Positions 1 through 8,609 are shown, counted from the stretch's first letter. The stretch: 64,000 nt of DNA from Fictibacillus marinisediminis (GCF_023149135.1 NZ_JAIWJX010000002.1:1922001-1986000); one strand, 5' to 3'. Numbers and translations: made by a program. The notes: a model not told the origin generated them from the letters alone.

Positions 1-1
1 G

Positions 2-1048
2 GTTCAGATTAAAGCAGGCCACGCATTGATCGGACAGGTGCTTGACGGATTAGGGAACCCATTGGACGGAAGTACAATGCTGAAAGGGTTAAGCAGTTTC
101 CCTTCTGAGAATGACCCGCCAAACCCGATGAGAAGGCCGAGGATAAAGGAAAGCATCGAACTTGGGGTGCGTTCCATCGACAGTCTCCTCACGGTTGGCA
201 AAGGCCAGCGGGTCGGAATCTTTGCTGGAAGCGGGGTCGGAAAGTCAACCTTGATGGGGATGATCGCTAGAAACTCTACTGCCGATCTAAATGTTATCGC
301 CCTTATCGGGGAACGTGGGCGAGAGGTTATGGATTTTATCGAAAAAGATCTTGGAGAAGAGGGACTCAGGAAATCAGTGGTTGTCGTCGCCACCTCTGAT
401 CAGCCTGCGCTGATGAGAATTAAAGGTGCACTGACCGCCACGGCCATTGCGGAATACTTCAGAAGCCTTGGAAAAGATGTCATGCTGATGATGGATTCGG
501 TCACCCGTTTTGCCATGGCTCAGAGGGAAATTGGGCTTGCTGTCGGTGAGCCGCCAACAACGAAAGGATATACACCATCGGTATTCGCAATGCTGCCGAA
601 GCTTTTAGAGCGTTCCGGTACGGATGTCCAGGGATCCATTACAGCTTTTTATACAGTGCTTGTAGATGGAGATGATCTGAATGAACCGATATCTGACACT
701 GTCAGAGGGATACTTGACGGTCACCTCGTACTGGACAGGAACCTGGCTAATAAAGGCCAGTTTCCTGCGGTAAACTTGCTGAAAAGTATCAGCAGGGTAA
801 TGAGTGATATTGTAGACAGCGACCATCGGATAGCGGCCAGCCGGTTTCGCGAACTTCTTGCCTCCTACACGGATGCGGAGGATCTGATCACCATCGGAGC
901 CTATAAAAGAGGATCATCAGAAAAAATAGACAAAGCCATTGAAGCTTACCCTAAAATCCTGTCTTTCTTAAAGCAGGAAGTTGATGAAAAGGCTTCATAC
1001 TATGACTCGATTTATCGCTTGCTGAGTGAGTTTGGAGGAGAACAGTAA
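2..1048 (+). CDS. fliI: Flagellar export ATPase FliI (5' partial)
   Basis: FliI is the cytosolic ATPase of the flagellar type III export apparatus; it forms a hexamer related to the F1 beta subunit and delivers export substrates to the FlhA/FlhB gate. The reading frame is already open at base 2 (first residues VQIKAGHALIGQ), so the start lies upstream of the window; 348 residues of about 440 are present. The Walker A loop GIFAGSGVGKST and the Walker B region (VMLMMDSVTRFAMAQREIG) are visible, as is the FliI-type sequence GYTPSVFAMLPKLLERSG. A TTG inside the frame at 26 is not the start, because conserved sequence continues upstream of it. Followed directly by fliJ. Confidence 0.97.
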   Translation, partial: VQIKAGHALIGQVLDGLGNPLDGSTMLKGLSSFPSENDPPNPMRRPRIKESIELGVRSIDSLLTVGKGQRVGIFAGSGVGKSTLMGMIARNSTADLNVIALIGERGREVMDFIEKDLGEEGLRKSVVVVATSDQPALMRIKGALTATAIAEYFRSLGKDVMLMMDSVTRFAMAQREIGLAVGEPPTTKGYTPSVFAMLPKLLERSGTDVQGSITAFYTVLVDGDDLNEPISDTVRGILDGHLVLDRNLANKGQFPAVNLLKSISRVMSDIVDSDHRIAASRFRELLASYTDAEDLITIGAYKRGSSEKIDKAIEAYPKILSFLKQEVDEKASYYDSIYRLLSEFGGEQ

Positions 1049-1049
1049 C

Positions 1050-1487
1050 ATGGCATTTCAGTTTAAGATGGAAAAAATCTTGGCTCTAAAAACGAAAGAA
1101 AAAGAAGCTGTAGAGTCTGAGTACGGCGAGAGCGTAAGAATGTTTGAGAGCTTGGCGAAATCACTCTATGATCTTCTCAGGAAAAAAGAGGAGATAGAAC
1201 AGCATTCGGATGAACAGTTCAGGACGAGGGTGGTCATCAATGAGCTTCAACAGACACAGCGTTTCCTGCTTTCTCTGACTCAAAAGATCAGCATGGTTCA
1301 ATCACAGGTGCAGAAGGCCCGTGAGATCATGAATATAACACAGCAAGAACTGGTTGAAAAAACCATCGAAGTAAAGAAATATGAAAAACTGAAGGAAAAA
1401 CAACATGCTGATTACCAGAGGTTCGTGACTGGAATAGAAAATCAGCAAAATGATGAGTTTTCCATTCTGCGCTACATTAACCAATGA
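1050..1487 (+). CDS. fliJ: Flagellar export chaperone FliJ
   Basis: FliJ is a small coiled-coil stalk protein that works with FliI and FlhA in flagellar protein export. The product is 145 residues, the usual family length, begins MAFQFKMEKILALK and is almost wholly charged heptad-like helix. The start is the ATG one base after the fliI stop, served by GGAGG at 1034-1038; an upstream in-frame start would overlap fliI and is less well placed. Sequence identity in this family is low, so the call rests on length, coiled-coil character and position between fliI and ylxF. Confidence 0.93.
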   Translation: MAFQFKMEKILALKTKEKEAVESEYGESVRMFESLAKSLYDLLRKKEEIEQHSDEQFRTRVVINELQQTQRFLLSLTQKISMVQSQVQKAREIMNITQQELVEKTIEVKKYEKLKEKQHADYQRFVTGIENQQNDEFSILRYINQ

Positions 1488-1502
1488 AATTAGGTGAACT
1501 CG

Positions 1503-2120
1503 TTGGAAAGAAAAGAAAAAACAAACCGGTTCTCCTGGATCCTGCTCGTCATCGTAGTGCCCGCGATATTTGTTATCGTCATCCTGGCACTGATTCTCTT
1601 GTTCATGGGTGTAAATATCGGTGATAAAGCGAAAGAGATCGGCAGCGGCATCCCTGTTGTGTCATCTCTCATCGATAAAGGTGACAGCTCCGTAAACCCA
1701 GCTGATCTGAACGCACAATCGGAGGCGTACTGGAAAAAGAAGGTGAGCGACCGCGACCGAATGATCAAGCTTCTGCAGCGAGATGTTGATAAGAAAGAAA
1801 CCGAGGCAGAGGGCCTGAAATCAGATCTTGCTGCCGCACAAAAGCAATCGGAATCAGGAATTGCACAAAGTTCGAGCGAGACACAGAACACAAGCAATAC
1901 AGGGGCAGGTTCTGCACAGCAGAATCCGGATAAAAAGAAAATAGCGGCATGGTATAACACGATGTCACCAAAAAATTCAGCTGATATCCTCTCTAAAATG
2001 AAGAGTAAAGATGCAGCGGAAATCTTGCAGACGCTTGATGACGAAGTGACAGGAAACATTCTTGCGAAAATGGACCCTTCCAAGGCTGCTGAACTTACTC
2101 TCATGCTGAAAACAAAGTAA
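1503..2120 (+). CDS. ylxF: YlxF, MotE-like flagellar operon membrane protein
   Basis: The product (205 residues) has an N-terminal transmembrane helix at about residues 11-35, then a charged coiled-coil stretch, a low-complexity Ser/Gln/Asn linker, and a C-terminal helical domain with MgtE-N/FliG-like sequence (residues ~145-205, including ADILSKMKSKDAAEIL and GNILAKMDPSKAAELTLML). This architecture matches YlxF/MotE family proteins encoded between fliJ and fliK. The role in Bacillus is not well defined; MotE in alphaproteobacteria chaperones the motility protein MotC. The chosen start is TTG, 5 bases after an AGGTGA Shine-Dalgarno at 1492-1497; the in-frame GTG at 1494 lies inside that Shine-Dalgarno and has none of its own. 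Confidence 0.85.
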   Translation: MERKEKTNRFSWILLVIVVPAIFVIVILALILLFMGVNIGDKAKEIGSGIPVVSSLIDKGDSSVNPADLNAQSEAYWKKKVSDRDRMIKLLQRDVDKKETEAEGLKSDLAAAQKQSESGIAQSSSETQNTSNTGAGSAQQNPDKKKIAAWYNTMSPKNSADILSKMKSKDAAEILQTLDDEVTGNILAKMDPSKAAELTLMLKTK

Positions 2121-2139
2121 TTAGAGGAGGTGATTCAAC

Positions 2140-3351
2140 GTGAATTTACCCATTGCTTTACTAGGAAATCGAGCTGCTATACATCAGCCTGGTACTCAAC
2201 AACCTGGAAAAAAGATGGAGGCTTCTCCGTTTTCTATGAATCTTGCACAGTCGGAAAGGGCGCTGCAAGCTTTAGCATCAGCTGTTCCGCATAAGCAGGA
2301 GAAGGTATCGTTAGAGAGTTTGCTTAAAACCATTCTTCAAGCACTGGACAAAGAGGATCAGCCTCTTCAGAAAGGGGACCTGGTTTTACCGGACGTACAG
2401 GCTTTATTAGCGAAGCTGCCTTCGGACCTCGTACATCAAATCGAGCAGCTCTTCCAAAGCGGAACGAGTGCTGCAGAAATGATTAAGAGCGAATCTCCGC
2501 CTGAAGTAAAAGCTATCACGATACTGATTCATCAGTTCAGCAAAGAAACACAGAATACAGATCCAATCAAAACAAGTGACCCTGTTAAATTTGGAATACC
2601 TGAAATTAAAAAAAGCATTGAGCTTCTGTTCCCGATTTTACGAGACTATAAGGAAGTAAAGTCAGCAAAAGCTATTTTAATAGGGCTCATAGAACAACTG
2701 CATAAACAGGAGCCGAAAAATGATGGCAAACCGTTTAAGTCGCTGGATCCTCAAACCTTTTTCGATAAAATGGAACGAGTTGTTCTGAAAAAAGAACTGC
2801 CCGTTATGCCGTTTCAATGGAACAGTACGGCAACTAAACAAACTGACCGACCAGTTTCTTCAGTTGCTCAGACGCCTGCCTATATGCCGCCCCTGGAACA
2901 ATTTGTTCTGCACGCGCCTAAATCAGGAAGCAGTGAGGCAGCTCAGCGGCAATTTGTAAAAGAGTTTCAAAACATTATTTTGTCAGGGAAGTTTGCAGCT
3001 TCTTCAAACGGTACGGCCAAGCTGAACATCAGGCTGACTCCAGAGCATTTAGGCACACTGAACATTGAGCTCATCTCAAAGAATGGTGAGCTGTCAGCCA
3101 GAATTCTTACGAGCAGTGTCGGTGCAAAAGAAATGATGGAATCCCAGATTCATGTGTTAAAGAACGCGTTGCATGGAAACAGCATTCAGCTGGACCGGAT
3201 CGTTGTCCTGGAACAGCCACAGGAACAAAAATTTCAGCAGCAGGATACGAATTCGCAGCCTCATCAGCAGCATCAGCATCAGCAGCAGGATGACGGTGTA
3301 CAGGATGAACTGTTCAGTGACCTGTTGGATGAATTAGAGAGCGGGGAATAA
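2140..3351 (+). CDS. fliK: Flagellar hook-length control protein FliK
   Basis: FliK is secreted during hook assembly and measures hook length; its C-terminal domain then contacts FlhB and switches export to late substrates. The 403-residue product starts at GTG behind an excellent Shine-Dalgarno (GAGGAGGTGA, 2124-2133). The N-terminal two thirds is a variable, Gln/Lys/Ser-rich ruler region. The conserved FliK C-terminal core is at about residues 285-355, including LNIRLTPEHLGTLNIELISK and the following ILTSSVGAKEMMESQ. The tail is strongly Gln/His-rich (QPHQQHQHQQQ), built from CAG/CAT runs. Lies between ylxF and flgD. Confidence 0.93.
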   Translation: MNLPIALLGNRAAIHQPGTQQPGKKMEASPFSMNLAQSERALQALASAVPHKQEKVSLESLLKTILQALDKEDQPLQKGDLVLPDVQALLAKLPSDLVHQIEQLFQSGTSAAEMIKSESPPEVKAITILIHQFSKETQNTDPIKTSDPVKFGIPEIKKSIELLFPILRDYKEVKSAKAILIGLIEQLHKQEPKNDGKPFKSLDPQTFFDKMERVVLKKELPVMPFQWNSTATKQTDRPVSSVAQTPAYMPPLEQFVLHAPKSGSSEAAQRQFVKEFQNIILSGKFAASSNGTAKLNIRLTPEHLGTLNIELISKNGELSARILTSSVGAKEMMESQIHVLKNALHGNSIQLDRIVVLEQPQEQKFQQQDTNSQPHQQHQHQQQDDGVQDELFSDLLDELESGE

Positions 3352-3354
3352 AAG

Positions 3355-3822
3355 ATGGCATCATCAATCAGCAATGATCTTTACCTGTCAAATCTTCAAA
3401 AAAAAGAGCGCCAAACGGGTTCGAACATTTTGGGGAAAGACGATTTCATGAAAATATTGATGACGCAGCTGCAGAACCAGGATCCTTCGAGCCCTATGGA
3501 AGATAAAGAGTTTATCTCGCAGATGGCGACCTTTTCTTCTCTTGAGCAGATGACCAATATGAGCAGCAGCTTCGATAAATTTATCGCTCAGCAGTATGAC
3601 AATCTTTTCATCCAGCAGAGCAGTTTAATCGGTAAGAACGTTACGTATCTACAAGAAACACAGGATGAGTCAGGGGCGGTAAAAACAGAATCAAAAGAAA
3701 GTAAGGTAAAAGCCGTCTTGTTTGAAAACAAAGAAGCTAAATTCCAGCTGGCCGACGGAAACGTAATCGGAAGTAATTCGATCACCCAAGTCTCGAATGA
3801 AGATGTACAGGCCAGTAAATAA
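3355..3822 (+). CDS. flgD: Flagellar hook capping protein FlgD
   Basis: FlgD caps the growing hook and is needed for FlgE polymerisation; it is discarded once the hook is complete. The product is 155 residues with the family N-terminal signature, here LGKDDFMKILMTQLQNQDPSSP followed in sequence by MEDKEFISQMATFSSLEQM (residues ~24-66). The C-terminal half carries the short beta-rich region usual in Bacillus FlgD, which is shorter than the enterobacterial protein. ATG is 3 bases after the fliK stop, with the purine-rich GCGGGGAA as ribosome binding site. Sits directly upstream of flgE, its functional partner. Confidence 0.95.
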   Translation: MASSISNDLYLSNLQKKERQTGSNILGKDDFMKILMTQLQNQDPSSPMEDKEFISQMATFSSLEQMTNMSSSFDKFIAQQYDNLFIQQSSLIGKNVTYLQETQDESGAVKTESKESKVKAVLFENKEAKFQLADGNVIGSNSITQVSNEDVQASK

Positions 3823-3855
3823 AGGCAATCCATTAATTAAGGGGAGGAACAAATA

Positions 3856-4662
3856 ATGCTACGTTCAATGTATTCAGGAATCAGCGGAATGAAAAACTTT
3901 CAAGCCAAACTAGATGTGATCGGCAACAATATTGCCAACGTTAATACATATGGCTTCAAAAAAGGCCGGACGACGTTCAAAGATCTTGTAAGCCAGCAGA
4001 TTTCAGGAGCGGGTGCTCCGGGGACTAATATAGGTGGCACCAATCCAAAACAAATAGGATTGGGTTCGCAAATGGCAGCGATTGATACTATTGATACTCA
4101 AGGAAGCTTACAAACCACAGGTCGAGCTTTAGACCTCGGAATATCTGGAGATGGGTATTTTGTGGTGGTAAATGGAAATGGAGATAAATTTTTAACAAGA
4201 GCGGGAAATTTTTATCTTGATGCAAATGGAAGCATAGTAAACTCAGATGGATTTAAACTTCTCGACTCCGCGGGTACAGCTCTAAAAATTCCTACTGATG
4301 CTAGCAGTTTTAGTATTGGAGCAGATGGTTCTATAACAGTAGTCGGAGGAGCGGGTACTAATAATCCGACTAATCCAATTGCGCTTGCAAAGATACCAAA
4401 CCCAGCAGGATTAGAAAAAGCTGGATCTAACTTATATCGAGTTACAAAAAACTCTGGTAATGACACTGTTGCATTAAGTAAGCCTGGTGATTCGACAAAA
4501 GGTGTTGGGTCATTAGTATCTGGTGCTCTTGAAATGTCCAACGTTGACTTGTCTGAAGAGTTCACGGAGATGATTGTGGCTCAAAGGGGTTTCCAGGCAA
4601 ATACAAAGATTATAACAACATCGGATGAGATCTTACAGGAGTTAGTCAATCTCAAACGATAA
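3856..4662 (+). CDS. flgE: Flagellar hook protein FlgE
   Basis: FlgE polymerises into the hook joining basal body and filament. The 268-residue product has the flagellar rod/hook N-terminal motif (MLRSMYSGISGMKNFQ, then LDVIGNNIANVNTYGFKKGR) and the C-terminal coiled-coil motif (SNVDLSEEFTEMIVAQRGFQ, then NTKIITTSDEILQ) found in FlgE/FlgG proteins. It is short for a hook protein but matches the compact FlgE of Bacillus. The start has GGGGAGGAA upstream. The middle of the gene (about 4080-4530) uses noticeably more AT-rich codons than its neighbours, as expected for the variable exposed domain or after recombination. In some older annotations this gene is called flgG. Confidence 0.94.
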   Translation: MLRSMYSGISGMKNFQAKLDVIGNNIANVNTYGFKKGRTTFKDLVSQQISGAGAPGTNIGGTNPKQIGLGSQMAAIDTIDTQGSLQTTGRALDLGISGDGYFVVVNGNGDKFLTRAGNFYLDANGSIVNSDGFKLLDSAGTALKIPTDASSFSIGADGSITVVGGAGTNNPTNPIALAKIPNPAGLEKAGSNLYRVTKNSGNDTVALSKPGDSTKGVGSLVSGALEMSNVDLSEEFTEMIVAQRGFQANTKIITTSDEILQELVNLKR

Positions 4663-4711
4663 GCTGGAAGGGAGGATGGAGTAAGATAACCTCTTACTTA
4701 TATCCCATAAT

Positions 4712-4927
4712 ATGATTATGTTAACTAAATTAAACGGAGAGACATTTACTTTAAACGCTGTCTTTATTGAACAAATCCAGTCTTTTCCTGATACGACCAT
4801 TACACTGACTTCTGGAAAAAAGTTTGTGGTGAAAGAATCAGAAACTGAGGTCGCAGAAAAAGCCGTCTCCTTTTACCAGAAGATTTCTCCGTTTCACCTT
4901 CAGGGGTTGAAGAAGGAGGATTTGTAA
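4712..4927 (+). CDS. swrD: FlbD-family swarming motility protein SwrD
   Basis: A 71-residue protein of the FlbD/YlzI family. In B. subtilis SwrD increases flagellar power and is needed for swarming; the mechanism is thought to involve stator function. The family hallmark N-terminus is present ([15 protein letters not shown]), followed by the conserved [14 protein letters not shown] segment. That hallmark fixes the start at ATG 4712, yet no Shine-Dalgarno lies close to it: the nearest, GGGAGG at 4670-4675, is 36 bases upstream and is followed by a two-codon ORF. The gene ends one base before fliL. Position between flgE and fliL is as in Bacillus. Confidence 0.92.
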   Translation: MIMLTKLNGETFTLNAVFIEQIQSFPDTTITLTSGKKFVVKESETEVAEKAVSFYQKISPFHLQGLKKEDL

Positions 4928-5371
4928 ATGGAACAAGAAGTTAAAAAGTCTAAGGGCAAACCCATTCTTATCGCCATGCTGGCCGCTTTGGTCATCATGG
5001 GGGGTATCGGCTATTATGTTTTCTTCCAGATGCCATCAAAAACAGAAGCGGTTGCCGAACCTTCAGCTGAAGAATTGGATAAGGTAACAGTTGAGACGGA
5101 AGAGATCACGACGAATCTGGCTGACCAATCCTTCATCAAGATTAAGTTCAGAATTCAGGCTGACAATGAAGATGCAAAAGCTGAGCTGGAAAAAAGGCTG
5201 TTCCAAGTAAACAACATTATTATCTATGAACTGTCTGGAATGAAAGCCGTTGACCTTCAGGGCCAAAAAGGGATCAACCATCTTGAAGGGATCTTGAAGG
5301 GCAAGGTTAGCAAACTGATGCAGGAAGGCAAGATTAAAAGAGTTTATACGATTGAAAAGATTATTCAATAG
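4928..5371 (+). CDS. fliL: Flagellar basal body-associated protein FliL
   Basis: FliL is a single-pass inner membrane protein that surrounds the stator units and supports motor torque. The product has 147 residues: a short Lys-rich cytoplasmic N-terminus, one transmembrane helix at residues ~14-33 (PILIAMLAALVIMGGIGYYV), a linker, and an extracytoplasmic FliL domain ending in VYTIEKIIQ. The start follows AAGAAGGAGG at a good distance and abuts the swrD stop. Family sequence conservation is modest, but topology, length and position agree. Confidence 0.94.
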   Translation: MEQEVKKSKGKPILIAMLAALVIMGGIGYYVFFQMPSKTEAVAEPSAEELDKVTVETEEITTNLADQSFIKIKFRIQADNEDAKAELEKRLFQVNNIIIYELSGMKAVDLQGQKGINHLEGILKGKVSKLMQEGKIKRVYTIEKIIQ

Positions 5372-5403
5372 AAAAAATTCATCATAGAAAAGGGGTGAGG
5401 CTG

Positions 5404-6387
5404 TTGGCGGAAGTACTTTCCCAGAATGAGATTGACGCGCTGCTTTCTGCAATTTCCACAGGTGAAATGGATGCGGAAGAGCTGAAAAGAGAAGAGAAAG
5501 AACAAAAAGTCAGAACGTATGATTTTAAACGGGCACTGCGCTTTTCGAAAGATCAGATTAGAAGCATCACAAGGGTTCATGAAAACTTTGCCCGGCTGCT
5601 GACCACATATTTCTCAGCTCAGCTCAGAACCTATGTGCAAATATCAGTGGCGTCAGTCGACCAGCTGCCTTATGAAGAATTTATACGCTCCATTCCGCGG
5701 ATGACAATCTTAAATATTTTTGAAGCCTATCCGCTCGAGGGCAGGCTGCTCGTTGAGGTCAACCCCAACATCGCTTATTCGATGCTTGACAGGCTTATGG
5801 GCGGCTACGGGGCAAGCATGAACAAGGTAGACAGCCTGACAGAAATAGAAACGAAGATCATCTCTCAGCTTTTTGAACGTGCATTGGCGAATTACAAGGA
5901 AGCCTGGAACAATGTGATGGAAATTGATCCCGTTGTACTGGATTTTGAAGTGAATCCTCAGTTCCTGCAGATGGTCTCGCCTAATGAAACGGTTGTTGTC
6001 ATCTCGTTGACAACAACGATCGGCGAAACGAGCGGGATGATGAACGTCTGTCTTCCTCATGTCGTATTGGAGCCGATCATACCGAAGCTTTCTGTTCATT
6101 ACTGGATGCAGAACAATCAAAAAGCCAGCATGCCGGAAGAGGCTGCACTGATCGAACAGAAAATCAGGCAGACACCGCTGCCGATGGTTGTAGAACTTGG
6201 TTCTGCAAATATGAAGGTGGAGGAGTTCTTACAGCTTGACGCAGGTGACATCATCCAGTTAAACAAAGGAATCCATGAACCATTGGACGTTTTTGTGGAA
6301 AACAACAAGAAATTCTTAGCACAGCCCGGTAAATCGAAAAAACGGATGGCTGTGCAGATCATAGAGCAATTAGAGGGGGAAGAGTGA
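5404..6387 (+). CDS. fliM: Flagellar motor switch protein FliM
   Basis: FliM is the C-ring protein that binds phosphorylated CheY and couples chemotaxis to motor direction. The 327-residue product begins with the CheY-binding peptide region (EVLSQNEIDALLSAI), followed by the FliM middle domain related to CheC (GGYGASMNKVDSLTEIE lies in it) and a C-terminal SPOA/FliN-like domain. The start chosen is TTG, 5 bases after AGGGGTGA at 5391-5398, which places MAEVLSQ at the N-terminus as in homologues; the in-frame GTG at 5395 is part of that Shine-Dalgarno. Next to fliY, whose product shares the C-ring. Confidence 0.95.
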   Translation: MAEVLSQNEIDALLSAISTGEMDAEELKREEKEQKVRTYDFKRALRFSKDQIRSITRVHENFARLLTTYFSAQLRTYVQISVASVDQLPYEEFIRSIPRMTILNIFEAYPLEGRLLVEVNPNIAYSMLDRLMGGYGASMNKVDSLTEIETKIISQLFERALANYKEAWNNVMEIDPVVLDFEVNPQFLQMVSPNETVVVISLTTTIGETSGMMNVCLPHVVLEPIIPKLSVHYWMQNNQKASMPEEAALIEQKIRQTPLPMVVELGSANMKVEEFLQLDAGDIIQLNKGIHEPLDVFVENNKKFLAQPGKSKKRMAVQIIEQLEGEE

Positions 6388-6388
6388 C

Positions 6389-7531
6389 ATGGTAGGCGGA
6401 AATATGCTCTCACAAGATGAAATTGATGCATTGCTGAACGGAGGAGACTCTTCTTCAGAAGATGATGTCTCGATTGAAGATTACCTGAGTCTAATGGAAC
6501 AGGATGCGCTAGGAGAGATCGGAAATATATCTTTTGGCAGTGCCTCAACAGCGCTTTCAACCTTGCTGAACCAGAAAGTGCAGATTACAACTCCGGCTGT
6601 TTCGATTGTATCGAAAGAAAAATTAAAGGATGAATTCCCGATTCCGCACGTGGCAGTACAGGTGGAATATGTGGAAGGCATTCAGGGAGCAAACCTCCTT
6701 GTGATCAAGACTTCTGATGCTCAGATCATCGCAGACCTCATGCTTGGTGGAGACGGAACAAATCCTTCACCTGACTTTGGGGAGCTGCAGCTCAGTGCGG
6801 TGGGTGAAGCGATGAATCAGATGATGGGATCGGCTTCCACGTCGCTTTCTACAATTTTTAATAAGCGGGTGGATATTTCGCCGCCTACAATTGACTTTTT
6901 AGACGTTGATTCTCCGGCCCCTGTCATTTCGAATGAAGACATTCTTATAAAAGTTTCGTTCCGCCTGAAAGTAGGTGACCTCATCGACTCGAATATTATG
7001 CAGCTTGTACATACAGATTTTGCACAAAATCTAGTAAAAGAGCTCATGAATCCAGAGCCGATGACAGCTGGTCCGTCTGATATTTCGGAGAATGTTCCGG
7101 TGGCGCATCCAGGAATGGAAGAGCAAGTTTCTATCCATATTGAGCAGCCTGTGGCCAACGAAGTTCCAAGAGCAGAGCAGGCTGTTGAACCAGCACCTCA
7201 GCAAAGAACTGTTTCCGTACAGCCGGCCATCTTTTCTGACTTTGAAGACAGCGGCAGTACGTTCACAGAAACGAAAAACCTTGATATGCTGCTGGACATC
7301 CCGCTTCAGGTAACAGTCGAGCTGGGAAGAACGAAGAAAAGCATAAAGGATATTCTGGAATTATCACCAGGTTCTATTTTGGAATTGGACAAGCTTGCAG
7401 GAGAACCGGTTGATATTCTTGTGAATCAGAAGCTGATCGCCAAGGGTGAAGTGGTCGTCATTGATGAAAACTTCGGGGTGAGAGTGACCGAAATCGTAAG
7501 CAGAAGAGACAGACTTCAAAATTTAAGGTAA
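6389..7531 (+). CDS. fliY: Flagellar motor switch phosphatase FliY
   Basis: FliY is the Bacillus FliN equivalent: a C-ring component and the main phosphatase of CheY-P. The 380-residue protein shows a FliM-like N-terminal peptide (MLSQDEIDALLNG), two CheC/CheX-type phosphatase helices (EIGNISFGSASTALSTLL near residue 43; EAMNQMMGSASTSLSTIF near 141), a Pro/Glu-rich linker, and a C-terminal FliN/SPOA domain (residues ~300-380, LDIPLQVTVELGRTKKSI). Both phosphatase helices keep the Glu and Asn thought to be catalytic. ATG is two bases after the fliM stop, with GAGGGGGAAG upstream. Confidence 0.95.
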   Translation: MVGGNMLSQDEIDALLNGGDSSSEDDVSIEDYLSLMEQDALGEIGNISFGSASTALSTLLNQKVQITTPAVSIVSKEKLKDEFPIPHVAVQVEYVEGIQGANLLVIKTSDAQIIADLMLGGDGTNPSPDFGELQLSAVGEAMNQMMGSASTSLSTIFNKRVDISPPTIDFLDVDSPAPVISNEDILIKVSFRLKVGDLIDSNIMQLVHTDFAQNLVKELMNPEPMTAGPSDISENVPVAHPGMEEQVSIHIEQPVANEVPRAEQAVEPAPQQRTVSVQPAIFSDFEDSGSTFTETKNLDMLLDIPLQVTVELGRTKKSIKDILELSPGSILELDKLAGEPVDILVNQKLIAKGEVVVIDENFGVRVTEIVSRRDRLQNLR

Positions 7532-7549
7532 TAACAAGGAGGCAAAATA

Positions 7550-7912
7550 ATGGCTAAACGTATTTTAGTAGTAGATGACGCAGCATTTATGCGAATGATG
7601 GTAAAGGACATTCTTGTCAAGAACGGTTTTGAGGTTTGCGGAGAGGCTGGAGACGGGCTGCAGGCGGTTGAAAGGTTTAAAGAACTTGCTCCTGACCTGG
7701 TAACTCTTGACATCACAATGCCTGAGATGGACGGCATCACAGCCTTAAAAGAAATTAAGAAGATCAATCCAAACGCGAAAGTAATTATGTGCTCAGCCAT
7801 GGGACAGCAAGCGATGGTCATCGATGCAATCCAAGCTGGGGCAAAGGATTTTATCGTCAAACCGTTTCAGGCTGACAGGGTTATTGAAGCGATCAATAAA
7901 ACATTAAGTTAA
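7550..7912 (+). CDS. cheY: Chemotaxis response regulator CheY
   Basis: CheY is a single-domain response regulator phosphorylated by CheA; CheY-P binds FliM (and in Bacillus promotes counter-clockwise rotation). All 120 residues form one receiver domain with the acidic pair D9-D10, phosphoacceptor D54 (DLVTLDITMPEMDG), the conserved Ser in IMCSAMGQQ and the Lys in DFIVKPFQ. Strong Shine-Dalgarno AAGGAGG. It lies directly behind fliY, which encodes its phosphatase. Confidence 0.97.
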   Translation: MAKRILVVDDAAFMRMMVKDILVKNGFEVCGEAGDGLQAVERFKELAPDLVTLDITMPEMDGITALKEIKKINPNAKVIMCSAMGQQAMVIDAIQAGAKDFIVKPFQADRVIEAINKTLS

Positions 7913-7931
7913 ACATCAGGTGGTGCAGCAA

Positions 7932-8609
7932 TTGAGCAAGTTTATAAGGTGCACAACAAGCGTACTGTTCTCCTTCCTGCTCCTTTTTAACGGATATCAA
8001 GCTGTTTCAGCAGAAGAAGGAGGAAGTTCCCGAGCCTCTTCTGCAGAATGCAAGACCGTTTATGAATGTCTGGATAAGAAGGCAGAAAAAAGCGAAAGCG
8101 GTAAGAAGCAGGAAAATGTTCAGGAACAATCTTCCCTTACGAGCGGAGGAAGCAGTTTTCTCACGTTTGTTAAGGTTATTATCGCCCTGGGATTTGTACT
8201 GTTTCTATTGATTTATCTACTGAAATTTATTCAGCGCAGAACGAAGAACTTTCAAGAAGGAAAGGCTCTGCAGTCTGTCGCCGGCATCGGTGTCGGTGCC
8301 AACCGATCCATACAGGCTGTCAAAGTCGGCTCAAGTGTCCTTATTGTCGGGGTCGGTGAATCGGTCACTCTGTTGAAGGAAGTAACCGATGAGGAGGAAG
8401 TTGAGAAACTGCTAAGGCAGGATCCGTCAGAAACGCCGAAACTGCCGATGAGGGCGGGAGAAGTGTGGAACAGCCTTTTGAAAAAAAGACAGTCGGCTTC
8501 ATCTTCCGCTGATTTTTCCAGTGTCATGAAAGCGCAGCTTGAAGAAATGACAAACGCCAGGAAATCAGCGTTAAAACTGCTTGGCAAGAAAGGAAAAGCG
8601 GATGAGTGA
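7932..8609 (+). CDS. fliO: Flagellar export membrane protein FliO (FliZ)
   Basis: FliO assists assembly of the FliP pore of the flagellar export gate. The 225-residue product has an N-terminal signal-like hydrophobic segment (residues ~9-24) ending near AVSAEEGG, a charged linker, a transmembrane helix near residues 75-98 (VIIALGFVLFLLIYLLKF) and a cytoplasmic beta-rich domain with LQSVAGIGVGANRSIQAVKV. The chosen start is TTG, 6 bases after AGGTGGTG (7918-7925); the GTG codons at 7920 and 7923 lie within that ribosome binding site. The 3' end overlaps fliP by 8 bases. Confidence 0.9.
   Translation: MSKFIRCTTSVLFSFLLLFNGYQAVSAEEGGSSRASSAECKTVYECLDKKAEKSESGKKQENVQEQSSLTSGGSSFLTFVKVIIALGFVLFLLIYLLKFIQRRTKNFQEGKALQSVAGIGVGANRSIQAVKVGSSVLIVGVGESVTLLKEVTDEEEVEKLLRQDPSETPKLPMRAGEVWNSLLKKRQSASSSADFSSVMKAQLEEMTNARKSALKLLGKKGKADE

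Noticed and set aside
1490..2104. 204-codon open frame on the minus strand opposite ylxF
   Set aside because: Ser/Phe-rich translation without family motifs, fully antisense to a conserved gene with a good ribosome binding site; a shadow frame.
3225..3300. Microsatellite-like CAG/CAT run at the end of fliK
   Set aside because: Codes for a Gln/His-rich tail typical of variable FliK linkers; too short and irregular to call a separate element.
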